Part shown: positions 10,008 through 17,666 of the stretch, in pieces
Layout: every line of letters starts with the position of its first letter
How positions within the stretch are numbered: position 1 is the stretch's first letter
From: Pseudaminobacter soli (ex Li et al. 2025)
GTDB lineage: Bacteria > Pseudomonadota > Alphaproteobacteria > Rhizobiales > Rhizobiaceae
Length of the DNA: 64,000 nt
Reading direction: 5' to 3'
NCBI RefSeq assembly: GCF_029892515.1
Contig: NZ_JARXVF010000001.1
Coordinates: forward strand, 496,001 to 560,000
Program-made: the position numbers and the translations under genes
The notes under the pieces: model-generated
What the model was told of the DNA's origin: nothing
What the model saw: only the letters and a program-made list of their open reading frames with translations
Databases searched by the model: none

Positions 10008-11180
10008 ATGGCCAAGCGAGATTTCACCAATACGGGTATCCACACGCGGCTTGCCCACGCCGGGAACGACCCGCGCGACTACCACGGTTTCGTCAATCCG
10101 CCCGTGGTGCACGCCTCCACGGTGCTGTTCCCCAATGCGGCCACCATGGCGAGCCGCGCGCAGAAATACACCTACGGCACCCGCGGCACGCCGACCACCG
10201 ACGCGCTGGCCGCTGCGATGGACGCCCTCGAGGGTTCGGCCGGCACCATCATCGTGCCGTCGGGCCTGGCAGCCGTCACCGTTCCCCTGCTCGCCTTCGT
10301 GGCGGCGGGCGACCATGTGCTGATCGTCGATTCCGTCTATGCGCCGACGCGCCACTTCGCCGACACCATGCTGAAGCGGCTGGGCGTCGAGGTCGAATAT
10401 TACGACCCGCATGTCGGCGCCGGCATCGCTGCACTGATGAAGCCGAACACCAAGGTCGTCTTCACCGAATCGCCCGCCTCCAACACCTTCGAGGTCCAGG
10501 ACATTCCAGCGATCTCCAAGGCAGCTCATGCGGGCGGCGCCGTGGTGATGATGGACAACACCTGGGCCACCCCGCTCTATTTCAAGCCGCTCGACTATGG
10601 CGTCGACATTTCCATTCATGCGGCGACGAAATATCCGGCCGGCCACTCGGACGTGCTCTTGGGCACGGTCTCGGCCAATGCCGCCTGCTGGGAACGCCTG
10701 CACGAAGCTTTTCTCACGCTCGGCGCCTGCGCCGCGCCCGACGACGTCTACCAGGTGCTGCGCGGCCTGCGCACCATGGGCGTGCGATTGGAACGCCATG
10801 AGCAGAGCACGCTCGAAATCGCCCGCTGGCTGGAGACCCAGCCGGGCGTGGCGCGGGTGCTGCATCCCGGCCTCGAAAGCCATCCCGACCACCAGCTCTG
10901 GAAACGCGATTTTTCCGGCTCCAGCGGCATCTTCTCGGTCGTCCTTCAAGGCGGCGGCCAGAAGGAGGCGCATGCATTCCTCGATGCGCTGGAGATCTTT
11001 GGCCTCGGCTATTCCTGGGGCGGCTATGAGAGCCTTGCCGTACACGTCTATCTGGGCGACCGCGTCATAGCCAAGGGCCCGTATGAGGGCCCGTTGATCC
11101 GGTTGCAGATCGGCCTCGAAAACGTCGAGGACATCAAGGCCGACATCGCCCGCGGACTGAAGGCGGCGAGCGAGGCGTAA
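10008..11180 (+). CDS. metC: Cystathionine beta-lyase (PLP-dependent, Cys/Met metabolism)
   Basis: Cleaves cystathionine to homocysteine, pyruvate and ammonia in methionine synthesis. The 390-residue protein has the Cys/Met fold type I features: YGTRGTPTTDALAAAMDALEG, the PLP-phosphate segment VPSGLAAVTVPLLAF, the cofactor aspartate in MMDNTWATPLYFKP, and the Schiff-base lysine K208 in ISIHAATKYPAGHSD. The ATG at 10008 is chosen because TNTGIHTRLAHAGNDP is the usual beginning; the upstream 46 codons look non-coding. Specificity for cystathionine over O-acylhomoserine is inferred from the overall MetC-like length and the aap linkage. Confidence 0.9.
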   Translation: MAKRDFTNTGIHTRLAHAGNDPRDYHGFVNPPVVHASTVLFPNAATMASRAQKYTYGTRGTPTTDALAAAMDALEGSAGTIIVPSGLAAVTVPLLAFVAAGDHVLIVDSVYAPTRHFADTMLKRLGVEVEYYDPHVGAGIAALMKPNTKVVFTESPASNTFEVQDIPAISKAAHAGGAVVMMDNTWATPLYFKPLDYGVDISIHAATKYPAGHSDVLLGTVSANAACWERLHEAFLTLGACAAPDDVYQVLRGLRTMGVRLERHEQSTLEIARWLETQPGVARVLHPGLESHPDHQLWKRDFSGSSGIFSVVLQGGGQKEAHAFLDALEIFGLGYSWGGYESLAVHVYLGDRVIAKGPYEGPLIRLQIGLENVEDIKADIARGLKAASEA

Positions 11181-11307
11181 GCGCCAAAGCGTTCGAAATT
11201 ACACGGTGCCGCGGCAGCACGCGGCACCCGCCTGCGCGCCCGATCAAGACAATCGTAAGGTTTGTCTGAAACAATTCGCCGCTTCGGTAACTATCGGCGA
11301 CTTGAAA

Positions 11308-12408
11308 ATGTGGCAACCGCGCTCTCAATCGATGGCCGGACTGGCCGTATTCTTCATGCTGATCTTGTGCCTTCTCACCGGAGGAGCACGCGCCGAAGAA
11401 ACCATTGAGCCCCGCCTGGTCAATGTCGGGGTCTATCTCAGCCCACCTTTCGTGGTCAGCCACGGCGACGGCTACTCCGGCATGGCGATCGACCTGTGGG
11501 AGAAGGTGGCCGGCAGGCTCAAGGTTGTCTCCGAATACCGCCAGTTCCAGAACTATGGCGAACTCGTGCAGGCGGTTTCGAGCGGCGCCGTCGATGTCGC
11601 CGTCACCAATCTGACCATCACCGAAAGCCGCGCGAACCTCGTCGACTTCACCCATCCATGGTTCGACGCCGGGCTTCGCATCATGGTTCCCGCCAATGAC
11701 GGGACCAGCTTCTCGGAAGTCTTCGGCCGGCTGGCCGATTCGGGCCATCTCAAGACCTATGCCTGGATCGCCGTCTGCATTTTCCTGGCCACGATGTTCA
11801 TGACCCTGTTCGACCGGCGATTCGACGTGGATTTTCCAGCGAGATGGCGCGATGGAATGGCCGAGAACTTCTACCATGTCATGTCGATAGCCACCTCGGG
11901 CAGGACCAACCGCAGGAATCTGTTCGGCTGGATGGGGCGAACCTGGCAGGGCATATGGATGGTTTGCGGCATCGCCATCATCGCCTACTTCACCTCGTCC
12001 ATCGCCAGCGTCATGACCGTCGCCGAGCTGAGCAACGAGATCAACAGTCTTGCCGACCTTCGCGGCAAGGTCGTCGGCGTGCGGGCCGGCAGTGTCTCCG
12101 AAGACTATGTGAAGAAGCTGTTCATCACCACCAAGCCGTACGATCACATCGACGAGGCCGCCGCCGCGCTGGCGCGTGAAGAGGTGGATGCGGTGGTCGC
12201 CGACAGCCCCGTGCTCGAATATTTCGTCTTCACGCACCCCGACATGCATCTCAAGGTGATCGGCAACACCTTCCAGCCGGACAAATACGGCTTTGCCTTC
12301 ACCATCGGCAGCCCCCTCGCCCGCCCGGCTTCCATCGCCGTCCTCGCCGCGCAAGAGCGGGGCGATCTGGAGGCCATCAGGTCGCGCTATTTCGGTTTTG
12401 CGCCCTGA
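11308..12408 (+). CDS. Ionotropic glutamate receptor-like protein (binding domain split by a 2-TM pore module)
   Basis: A 366-residue protein with the GluR0 layout. Signal peptide, residues 9-29. Ligand-binding lobe S1, about 37-127, with the amino-acid-binding motif LTITESR (R108 would bind the alpha-carboxylate) and VDFTHPWFDAGL. TM1, 151-168. A pore-loop-like segment, about 184-210 (MAENFYHVMSIATSGRTN). TM2, 212-236, ending AYFTSSIASVMT, which resembles the SYTANLAAFLT gate of eukaryotic receptors. Lobe S2, 248-366, with the acidic residue D299 in VVADSPVLEY. The potassium filter TVGYG of Synechocystis GluR0 is absent. An upstream in-frame ATG at 11206 is less likely because the signal peptide follows 11308. 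It is solitary. Channel activity is inference; a membrane-anchored sensor is the alternative. Confidence 0.75.
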   Translation: MWQPRSQSMAGLAVFFMLILCLLTGGARAEETIEPRLVNVGVYLSPPFVVSHGDGYSGMAIDLWEKVAGRLKVVSEYRQFQNYGELVQAVSSGAVDVAVTNLTITESRANLVDFTHPWFDAGLRIMVPANDGTSFSEVFGRLADSGHLKTYAWIAVCIFLATMFMTLFDRRFDVDFPARWRDGMAENFYHVMSIATSGRTNRRNLFGWMGRTWQGIWMVCGIAIIAYFTSSIASVMTVAELSNEINSLADLRGKVVGVRAGSVSEDYVKKLFITTKPYDHIDEAAAALAREEVDAVVADSPVLEYFVFTHPDMHLKVIGNTFQPDKYGFAFTIGSPLARPASIAVLAAQERGDLEAIRSRYFGFAP

Positions 12409-12506
12409 CCATCGGAACATTTCTGTGGTGCAGCATGATGCCGCCTTCTTTTTCCCGGAATGGGGCTTGCGTCCTAAGGCCTTGATCACTATAGCCCCCA
12501 AGGGTC

Positions 12507-12583
12507 CGGAGTGTAGCGCAGCCTGGTAGCGCACCTGATTTGGGATCAGGGGGTCGCAGGTTCGAATCCTGCCACTCCGACCA
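12507..12583 (+). tRNA. tRNA-Pro (anticodon TGG)
   Basis: A 77-nt cloverleaf with 7-bp acceptor stem cggagtg/cactccg, anticodon stem cctga/tcagg around the loop tttggga (anticodon TGG), T-arm gcaggttcgaatcctgc, and an encoded CCA at 12581-12583. Confidence 0.97.
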
Positions 12584-12606
12584 TCGAACGTACCGATGAG
12601 GAAAGC

Positions 12607-12912
12607 ATGTCCGCACGCATCTTCAGCCCCGCCAAGACGGCAATGCAGTCGGGTAAGGCCAAGACCGGCCTCTGGGTGCTCGAATACGATCCGGCTTTGC
12701 CGCGCAAGATCGACCCGCTGATGGGCTACACCAGCTCCCGCGACATGAAGAGCCAGATTCGCCTGACCTTCGAATCGAAGGAAGAAGCGATCGCCTATGC
12801 TGAGAAATACGGCATCGACTATCGCGTGCAGGAACCGAAGGAAGCCAAGCGGCGGCAGATTTCCTATTCGGATAATTTCAAGTATGACCGCAAGATGCCC
12901 TGGACGCACTGA
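12607..12912 (+). CDS. NADH dehydrogenase accessory subunit, NDUFS4 family
   Basis: A 101-residue homologue of complex I subunit NDUFS4 (18 kDa, ETC_C1 family). It begins SARIFSPAKTAMQSGKAKT, then the family core WVLEYDPALPRKIDPLMGYTSS, MKSQIRLTFESKEEAIAYAEKYGIDY, and ends SYSDNFKYDRKMPWTH, the typical C terminus. In Paracoccus and mitochondria this subunit stabilises the NADH-oxidising arm. The gene lies alone between tRNA-Pro and tRNA-Arg, with rbs gatgagg before the ATG. With the NDUFS6-like gene at 3815 this window carries two dispersed complex I accessory genes. Confidence 0.92.
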   Translation: MSARIFSPAKTAMQSGKAKTGLWVLEYDPALPRKIDPLMGYTSSRDMKSQIRLTFESKEEAIAYAEKYGIDYRVQEPKEAKRRQISYSDNFKYDRKMPWTH

Positions 12913-12947
12913 GTCACACTCGACGCGCCCTGGTTGCCAATGGTTGT

Positions 12948-13024
12948 GGTCCCGTAGCTCAGCTGGATAGAGCACCGGCCTTCTAAGCCGATGGTCGCAG
13001 GTTCGAATCCTGCCGGGATCGCCA
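12948..13024 (+). tRNA. tRNA-Arg (anticodon TCT)
   Basis: A 77-nt cloverleaf: acceptor stem ggtcccg/cgggatc (one G-T pair), D-arm gctcagctggatagagc, anticodon stem ccggc/gccga around the loop cttctaa (anticodon TCT), T-arm gcaggttcgaatcctgc, discriminator G, encoded CCA at 13022-13024. Its 3' end is repeated at 15032-15052. Confidence 0.97.
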
Positions 13025-13033
13025 ACAATTTCA
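13013..13033 (+). repeat. Left copy of tRNA-Arg 3'-end direct repeat (attachment-site-like)
   Basis: The last nucleotides of tRNA-Arg and the following bases, ccgggatcgccaa, then c, then aatttca, recur at 15032-15052 with one mismatch (20 of 21). Duplicated tRNA 3' ends are the classic footprint of site-specific integration. No integrase gene is recognisable between the copies. Confidence 0.75.
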
Positions 13034-13937
13034 GTTGGTTCTCGCGCTGTGCCAGGCTCTTCATTCGAGCCGTTTGCAGCCGGTTTGCAGAACCTGTTTC
13101 CACCCTTTTCCAAACCACGGGTGGATTTGATTGCATGGCACGCTCTCGCGGCGATGTCAGCGTCACCTATGGATTGCAGTCAGAACTCGATCCGCACTAG
13201 GCCCCGGATCTTCGGGCCAACCCCTTCCCTGCCGATCGGAACGAGTGTGGTCACATCCAGCAAGCGAACGTAGATGGCGTGCGCTGCCAGGCGCCTGAGC
13301 ATGTGAAAAGCGACGGTAGAGTCCTCCACCAAACTCATCTCGGCCGCTGACTTCCATCATCCAAGAACAAGGGCCAGCCGCCTCGGAGTCGCGACGGGCC
13401 AGTGATAGTTCCATGGTTCACGTCGAACCCTGCTCGCTTCATTCCCGCACAAAAGAAAGTCCCGCCGGCCTCAGCTGATGGCATAGGTATTTTCATCGAT
13501 TAGCATCGGAGATGAGCAAATCTTACCTAGCGTCAAATAGTCATTTACGAATTACTACCTCCGGGTTCATAGCTCACAACCTATCAAGCATGGTGTTTTA
13601 GATGTTTGTAAAACTGCTATTTTCTTGTTTTATAATACTCTAAAATAGAGGCGTATTTTTCTGCGAGTCTCATCGCTTTAGATTTCAGTGCAATTGAATA
13701 CACATATAAGCGATTATGCTATTTTAATCACATCTAAACAAATGCCACATTCAGTAATAGCCAAGCAACATCAGAGATTAATTGATAGATTAACCATTTA
13801 ATAGGAATCGCTCAGTCATAAAGACGTCATGAGAATGGATTGGTCCGGAAGGGATCATAGGCATGATGCCGCTCCGTTCTGGCCGGTGGCTCCCGGCATG
13901 TCCCTAGTAACATTGTCGCCGAAAGGGGTAGGACGAC
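13025..13937. other. Gene-poor, partly AT-rich region between tRNA-Arg and flagellin
   Basis: No credible gene in 913 nt. From 13025 to about 13440 base composition is ordinary; short open frames there have no family features and run across the tRNA. From about 13490 to 13830 the DNA is strikingly AT-rich: I count 31% G+C in 13621-13800, unlike anything else in the window. It holds a small hairpin (13595-13614, gtttta/taaaac) and an 8-bp inverted pair tttagatg (13597) / catctaaa (13731). It ends in the flagellin promoter region. Confidence 0.7.
13778..13797 (+). promoter_or_regulatory. Possible CtrA-type site upstream of flagellin
   Basis: The pattern TTAA, 8 nt, then TTAACCAT lies about 140 nt before the flagellin start. 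TTAACCAT matches the short CtrA recognition sequence, and TTAA-N7-TTAA is the full one; here the spacer is one longer. CtrA controls motility genes in many alphaproteobacteria. TTAA is common in AT-rich DNA, so chance is possible. Confidence 0.3.
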
Positions 13938-14895
13938 ATGTCCAGCATTCTCACCAACGCATCCGCTCTGACCGCTCTCCAGCCTCAACGCCACCAACAA
14001 GAACCTCACCGTCACCCAGAGCCGCATCTCGACCGGCATGCGCGTCGCCGAGGCTTCGGACAACGCCGCCTACTGGTCGATCGCCACGACCATGCGCTCG
14101 GACAACAAGGCCAACTCGGTCATCCAGGACGCGCTCGGCCTCGGTGCAGCCAAGGTTGACACCGCCTACACGGCGATGAATTCGTCCATCAACGTCGTGG
14201 ACCAGATCAAGCAGAAGGTGCTGCTGGCCAAGACCTCTTCGGACGACGACCGCGCAAAGATCCAGACCGAAATCGCCACGCTGCAGGCCCAGCTGAAGGA
14301 CAACATCGCTGGCGCCAACTATGCAGGCTCCAACCTGCTGAAGACCAGCCCAACTGGAAGCGAAACCAAGCTTTCGGTCATGACCTCCTACAACCGTGAT
14401 TCCACGGGCAAGGTGACGACCGGCACGGTCGATGTCGACTTCTCGAAGACGCGCCTCATCGACGCCGATGCCGTCGCTGCAGACCCGAGCGCCACTCCGC
14501 CGGTCGTAGGTGTGGCTGGCACCGGCATACTCGATACCGCCTTCGTCGTGGATGCGGCCACCACCCCCACCAAGAAGTCCATTCTCGACTTGGACGTTTC
14601 GGCTGCGGGCGTGGATTTCGACAAGATGCTGAAGGGTGTCGAAGACGGCCTCAAGAATATGGCCACCGGCGCGGCCGAACTCGGCGCTGCCAAGTCGCGC
14701 ATCGACATGCAGAAGGACTTCGTGTCGAAGCTCAGCGACTCCATCGAGCGCGGCGTCGGCCAGCTCGTTGACGCCGACATGAACAAGGAATCGACCCGTC
14801 TGCAGGCGCTGCAGGTTCAGCAGCAGCTTGGCATCCAGGCGCTGTCGATAGCTAACGGCAACGCCCAGTCGATCCTGTCGCTCTTCCGCGGCTAA
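13938..14895 (+). pseudogene. Flagellin, frameshifted after codon 15
   Basis: Filament subunit gene of rhizobial type. The frame opens with MSSILTNASALTALQ (rbs ggggtaggacgac), then shifts at 13983: where a serine codon is expected before LNATNKNLTVTQSRISTG, only one base remains, so two are missing. The rest reads in the next frame through MRVAEASDNAAYWSIATTMRSDNKA to the C-terminal coiled segment TRLQALQVQQQLGIQALSIA and SILSLFRG. Repaired, it would be about 319 residues, with the usual short variable centre. An internal ATG at 14038 follows the shift but would lose the D0/D1 N-terminal helix needed for assembly. No other flagellar gene is nearby. Either a real inactivated copy or a sequencing error. 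Confidence 0.85.
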
Positions 14896-14922
14896 TCGAT
14901 CCAGTATCGCTGACAGACTTCG

Positions 14923-14957
14923 GGCCGCGCTCTTTCAGGGCGCGGCCTATCTATTTT
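14923..14957 (+). terminator. Probable terminator of the flagellin gene
   Basis: Stem ggccgcgc (14923-14930) pairs with gcgcggcc (14940-14947), followed by tatctatttt. Lies 28 nt after the flagellin stop. Confidence 0.7.
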
Positions 14958-15031
14958 GGCCCGACGGCGGCGAAATTCGGTATCTCAAGATACGAAATGG
15001 CAGGACGCGATCCGCAACAAGTTGGGTTGCA

Positions 15032-15052
15032 CCGGGATCGCCAATAATTTCA
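15032..15052 (+). repeat. Right copy of tRNA-Arg 3'-end direct repeat (attachment-site-like)
   Basis: Repeats the tRNA-Arg 3' end plus flank: ccgggatcgccaa, t instead of c, aatttca. Sequence upstream of it does not continue into the tRNA T-arm, so it is a short end duplication and not a second tRNA. It marks the right border of a roughly 2.0-kb block with the flagellin gene. Confidence 0.75.
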
Positions 15053-15287
15053 AATATTTACGAACTGCACAACCAGATTCACGGTGTTTTCCCCGGGTTG
15101 GATTGTCCCTGCGCGACCTGATCATGGCATTTCGCTGCGTTTGAATTTGTCCATCTTTGATTCAAGGAAGGTATTGCGAAACAATTCTTGGCATGATCGG
15201 CATTATTGCGGGTTTGATGTTATCGCAGATGGCAGATGAAACACGGGCGCGGCCTGCGCCCCGTCCGGTCAAGCAAGGGAGTATTTG

Positions 15288-15620
15288 ATGATTATCCGTT
15301 CGTGGCGTGCCGTTGCTGGCTCTGACGAGGTGCTGGAGGCTTACGCAACACACCTCAAAACGACGACATTCGTGGAGATGGCCGAACTTCCAGGCCACCT
15401 CGGGGCCACCCTCGCCCGCAGGGTGAGGGGCACTGATAACGAACTGGTCGTGATGAGCTTCTGGGCTGATATGGATGCCGCCGCCCACTTCATCAAAGGC
15501 GATTTCGATGATGCTGTGGTTAAGCCTAGCACGCAGAATCTGCTGCAATCCTTCGATCTGAAGGTTGAGTATTTCGAGACATTGATTTCAACCGGCGTGG
15601 TGGGCGGGCACGACCTCTAA
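15288..15620 (+). CDS. Small ABM-like (antibiotic biosynthesis monooxygenase fold) protein
   Basis: A 110-residue protein that starts MIIRSWRAVAGSDEVLEAYATHLKTTTF and continues PGHLGATLARRVRGTDNELVVMSFWADMDAAAHFIKGD. The pattern of a strand, a helix, and the VVMSFWxDMDAAxxF segment resembles dimeric alpha/beta-barrel ABM proteins, which include heme-degrading and quinone-forming oxygenases and many of unknown role. The TTG codon at 15285 is in frame, but the ATG at 15288 has aaggga 7 nt upstream. It lies just right of the tRNA-Arg repeat. Function not assignable. Confidence 0.65.
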   Translation: MIIRSWRAVAGSDEVLEAYATHLKTTTFVEMAELPGHLGATLARRVRGTDNELVVMSFWADMDAAAHFIKGDFDDAVVKPSTQNLLQSFDLKVEYFETLISTGVVGGHDL

Positions 15621-15666
15621 CAGTCTACCCGTTTAGATCGTTGCGGGCTGGCGCGGGGTCTATATC

Positions 15667-15786
15667 ATGCTCGAAGGGGCTGTGGCTGCACTGGCTGGCC
15701 TCCTGTTCGTCGCGCTATCGATCAAGATCGACGTAATCCGCCTCGCGCGGATCCGGCAGCGCCTAAAGGGCCAAGGCCGCCGCTAA
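15667..15786 (+). CDS. Possible 39-residue membrane peptide
   Basis: A short frame MLEGAVAALAGLLFVALSIK, then a basic tail rich in Arg and Lys (DVIRLARIRQRLKGQGRR). One hydrophobic helix with a positive C-terminal tail fits a small single-pass membrane protein with its C terminus in the cytosol. The ribosome-binding site is weak (cggggt). It ends 4 nt inside the convergent hdaA. Could be chance; no homologue comes to mind. Confidence 0.3.
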   Translation: MLEGAVAALAGLLFVALSIKIDVIRLARIRQRLKGQGRR

Positions 15787-16484
15787 AGATCGAACTCGGC
15801 CTGCCCCTCATCGAGGGCGTTCAGCACCTCCGCGGCGAGCGCGCGGGTGATGCGCGTCTTCTGTTCCAGCGCTGCCCGGTCGAGCCGGTCGACCACGCCG
15901 ATCGCCGTCGACAGCGAACGCTCGATGCGCCGGACCAGATATTGCACCACGGCCGGGTCCACCTCGATCTGGCGGTCGGCGAAAAGCTTGGTAATCACGC
16001 CGGCCAAGAGCAGGTCGTCGGGCTCGTCGATCTCGATCGTTGCCGCGGCCTTCAGGCGGGAGGCGAGGTCCGGCAAGGTCACACCCCAGGTGCTGGGGAA
16101 ACGACGCGCGGTGAGCAGCAGCGTCGAGCCGGCGCCGCGAACCTGGTTGATCAGATGGAACAGCCCGTTCTGGTCGAGCACGCCGGCATCGGCGTCGTCG
16201 ATCACCACCGGTTGCGCGACGTCGCGCGCGCCCAGATGCGCCTCAACGTCTGAGGCAACGAGCGGCAGTGCGCCGGACATGTCGCGCCAGATGGTTGCCA
16301 GATGCGACTTGCCGGAGCCGGCAGGGCCGGCGAGCACGACGACGGGCGCCGGCCAGTCGGGCCAGCGGTCGACGAGAGCCACGGCCTGCTCGTTGGCCCG
16401 TGACTCCACGAGATCGTCGCGGGAATAGCCAGGTGTATGGCCGAGATCGAGCGGCAGCTGGCGCGGTTTTTCCGTTTCGGCCAT
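15783..16484 (-). CDS. hdaA: DnaA regulatory inactivator HdaA
   Basis: A DnaA-related AAA+ protein of 233 residues that with the loaded sliding clamp stimulates ATP hydrolysis by DnaA and prevents re-initiation. Residues 9-14 (QLPLDL) match the clamp-binding motif. Walker A is AGPAGSGKS (about 52-60), Walker B VVIDDADAG, and sensor/Arg region LLLTARRFPSTWG. It lacks the DnaA C-terminal DNA-binding domain, as expected. It is 12 nt downstream of the permease gene at 16497 in a minus-strand run. Confidence 0.92.
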   Translation of the reverse strand: MAETEKPRQLPLDLGHTPGYSRDDLVESRANEQAVALVDRWPDWPAPVVVLAGPAGSGKSHLATIWRDMSGALPLVASDVEAHLGARDVAQPVVIDDADAGVLDQNGLFHLINQVRGAGSTLLLTARRFPSTWGVTLPDLASRLKAAATIEIDEPDDLLLAGVITKLFADRQIEVDPAVVQYLVRRIERSLSTAIGVVDRLDRAALEQKTRITRALAAEVLNALDEGQAEFDL

Positions 16485-16496
16485 GAGTCTACAAAT

Positions 16497-17666
16497 TCAA
16501 TTGCTTGTGTTCTTGTCGCCCTTGGCTCGCGATGGCGTCGCCTCGGATGCCTCGCTATGCCCCTTGTAGAGCGGCGATTCCAGATAGCGCGAAATTGCGA
16601 AGCGCACCAGCACCGCGACAGCCGCAGCCGCCGGCACGGCGATGAGCAGGCCGACGAAGCCGAACAGCGCGCCGAAGGCAAACAGCGCAAACATCAGCCA
16701 CACCGGGTGCAGCCCTACGCTCTTGCCGACGAGGCGTGGCTGCAGGATATTGCCCTCGATGAACTGGCCGGTGAAGAACACGCAGGCCACGGCCACCACC
16801 ATGATCCAGTCCGGCCAGAACTGGACGAAGGCAAGCCCCACCGAGAGCACAAGCCCAACCAGAGAGCCGACATAGGGAATGAAGCTGATCAGGCCTGCGA
16901 ACAGGCCGATCAGCACGCCGAACTTCAGGCCGGTCAGCGTCAGGCCGGCGGCGTAGATCAGACCGAGAATGAGGCAGAGTGTGCCCTGCCCGCGCACGAA
17001 ACCGGCCGTGGCGACGTTGATTTCGGAGGCGAGCTGGCGAACCGTGTCGACATAGTCGCGCGGCACCCAGCTGTCGATGGTGGCGATCATGCGGTCCCAG
17101 TCGAGCAGCATGTAGAAGGCCACCACCGGGGTGACCACGAACAGGCTGGCGATGGAAAACAGCGCCACGCCCGAACTCCAGATCGACTGGAAAACCGTCG
17201 TCAGGAAGCTGAACCCCGTGGTCACAAGCGTGTTCAGGCCCTCGCGCAAGCTGTCGGCGTTCACTCCGAAGCGCTGCTCGATCCATTTGGGATCGTAGCT
17301 GGTGATCAGCCCCTGCAGCCGGGTCAGGTATTCGGGCAGCTTGGCGATGAAATCGGAGAGCTGCGAGGCCAGAATTGGAATCAGGATAACGAGGCCCAGC
17401 ACGAGCACAATGAGGAAGGCGATCAGGATAAGGACCGTCGCCATGATGCGCGACAGGCCGAGCCGTTGCAGGCGGTCGGCCACCGGGTCGAGGAAATAGG
17501 CAAGCACCATGCCGGCCACAAAGGGCAGCAGGATGCTGCTGAACAGGTAGATGAACAGCGCCAGCCCCACCGCCGCAATGATCCAGAAACGGATCTGCCG
17601 ACGGAAAGCGGCCGTCATCTCTTCCTGTTGCGTCACTTCAATTGTGTGGAGTTTCGCTTTCGCCAT
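16497..17666 (-). CDS. AI-2E family transporter / PerM-type permease
   Basis: A 389-residue inner-membrane protein with about eight hydrophobic segments in the AI-2E (PerM/YdiK/TqsA) arrangement: two early helices, then one at VLILIAFLIVLVLGLVILIPIL, a long soluble stretch (residues 120-180), and a C-terminal group starting VVTPVVAFYMLLDWDRM and including FIPYVGSLVGLVLSVGLAF. Members export autoinducer-2, sodium or other small solutes; substrate here unknown. The ATG overlaps the end of the upstream CDP-alcohol phosphatidyltransferase by 29 nt; an internal ATG 17 codons in would remove the overlap. The linkage to hda and purM echoes the enterobacterial region. Confidence 0.85.
   Translation of the reverse strand: MAKAKLHTIEVTQQEEMTAAFRRQIRFWIIAAVGLALFIYLFSSILLPFVAGMVLAYFLDPVADRLQRLGLSRIMATVLILIAFLIVLVLGLVILIPILASQLSDFIAKLPEYLTRLQGLITSYDPKWIEQRFGVNADSLREGLNTLVTTGFSFLTTVFQSIWSSGVALFSIASLFVVTPVVAFYMLLDWDRMIATIDSWVPRDYVDTVRQLASEINVATAGFVRGQGTLCLILGLIYAAGLTLTGLKFGVLIGLFAGLISFIPYVGSLVGLVLSVGLAFVQFWPDWIMVVAVACVFFTGQFIEGNILQPRLVGKSVGLHPVWLMFALFAFGALFGFVGLLIAVPAAAAVAVLVRFAISRYLESPLYKGHSEASEATPSRAKGDKNTSN

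Larger units (their letters stand above)
14896..15287. other. Intergenic region downstream of flagellin
   Basis: This 392-nt gap holds the flagellin terminator (14923-14957), a small palindrome gtatct-ca-agatac at 14980-14993, the right copy of the tRNA-Arg repeat (15032-15052), and presumably the promoter of the gene at 15288. No coding potential seen. Confidence 0.6.

Noticed and set aside
12377-12616. Minus-strand frame with WQDSNLRPPDPKSGALPGCATLR
   Set aside because: Antisense translation of tRNA-Pro; a common mis-annotation.
11134-13113. A 659-codon minus-strand frame
   Set aside because: Runs antisense over the receptor-like gene and both tRNAs and has no family features; the plus-strand genes explain the DNA.
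12864-13166. Minus-strand frame containing PAGFEPATIGLEGRCSIQLSYG
   Set aside because: This is the well-known false peptide from translating the antisense of a tRNA gene, here tRNA-Arg.
13163-13414. 83-codon minus-strand frame in the gap after tRNA-Arg
   Set aside because: No ribosome site, no family features and ordinary chance length for this composition; also checked as an integrase remnant without success.
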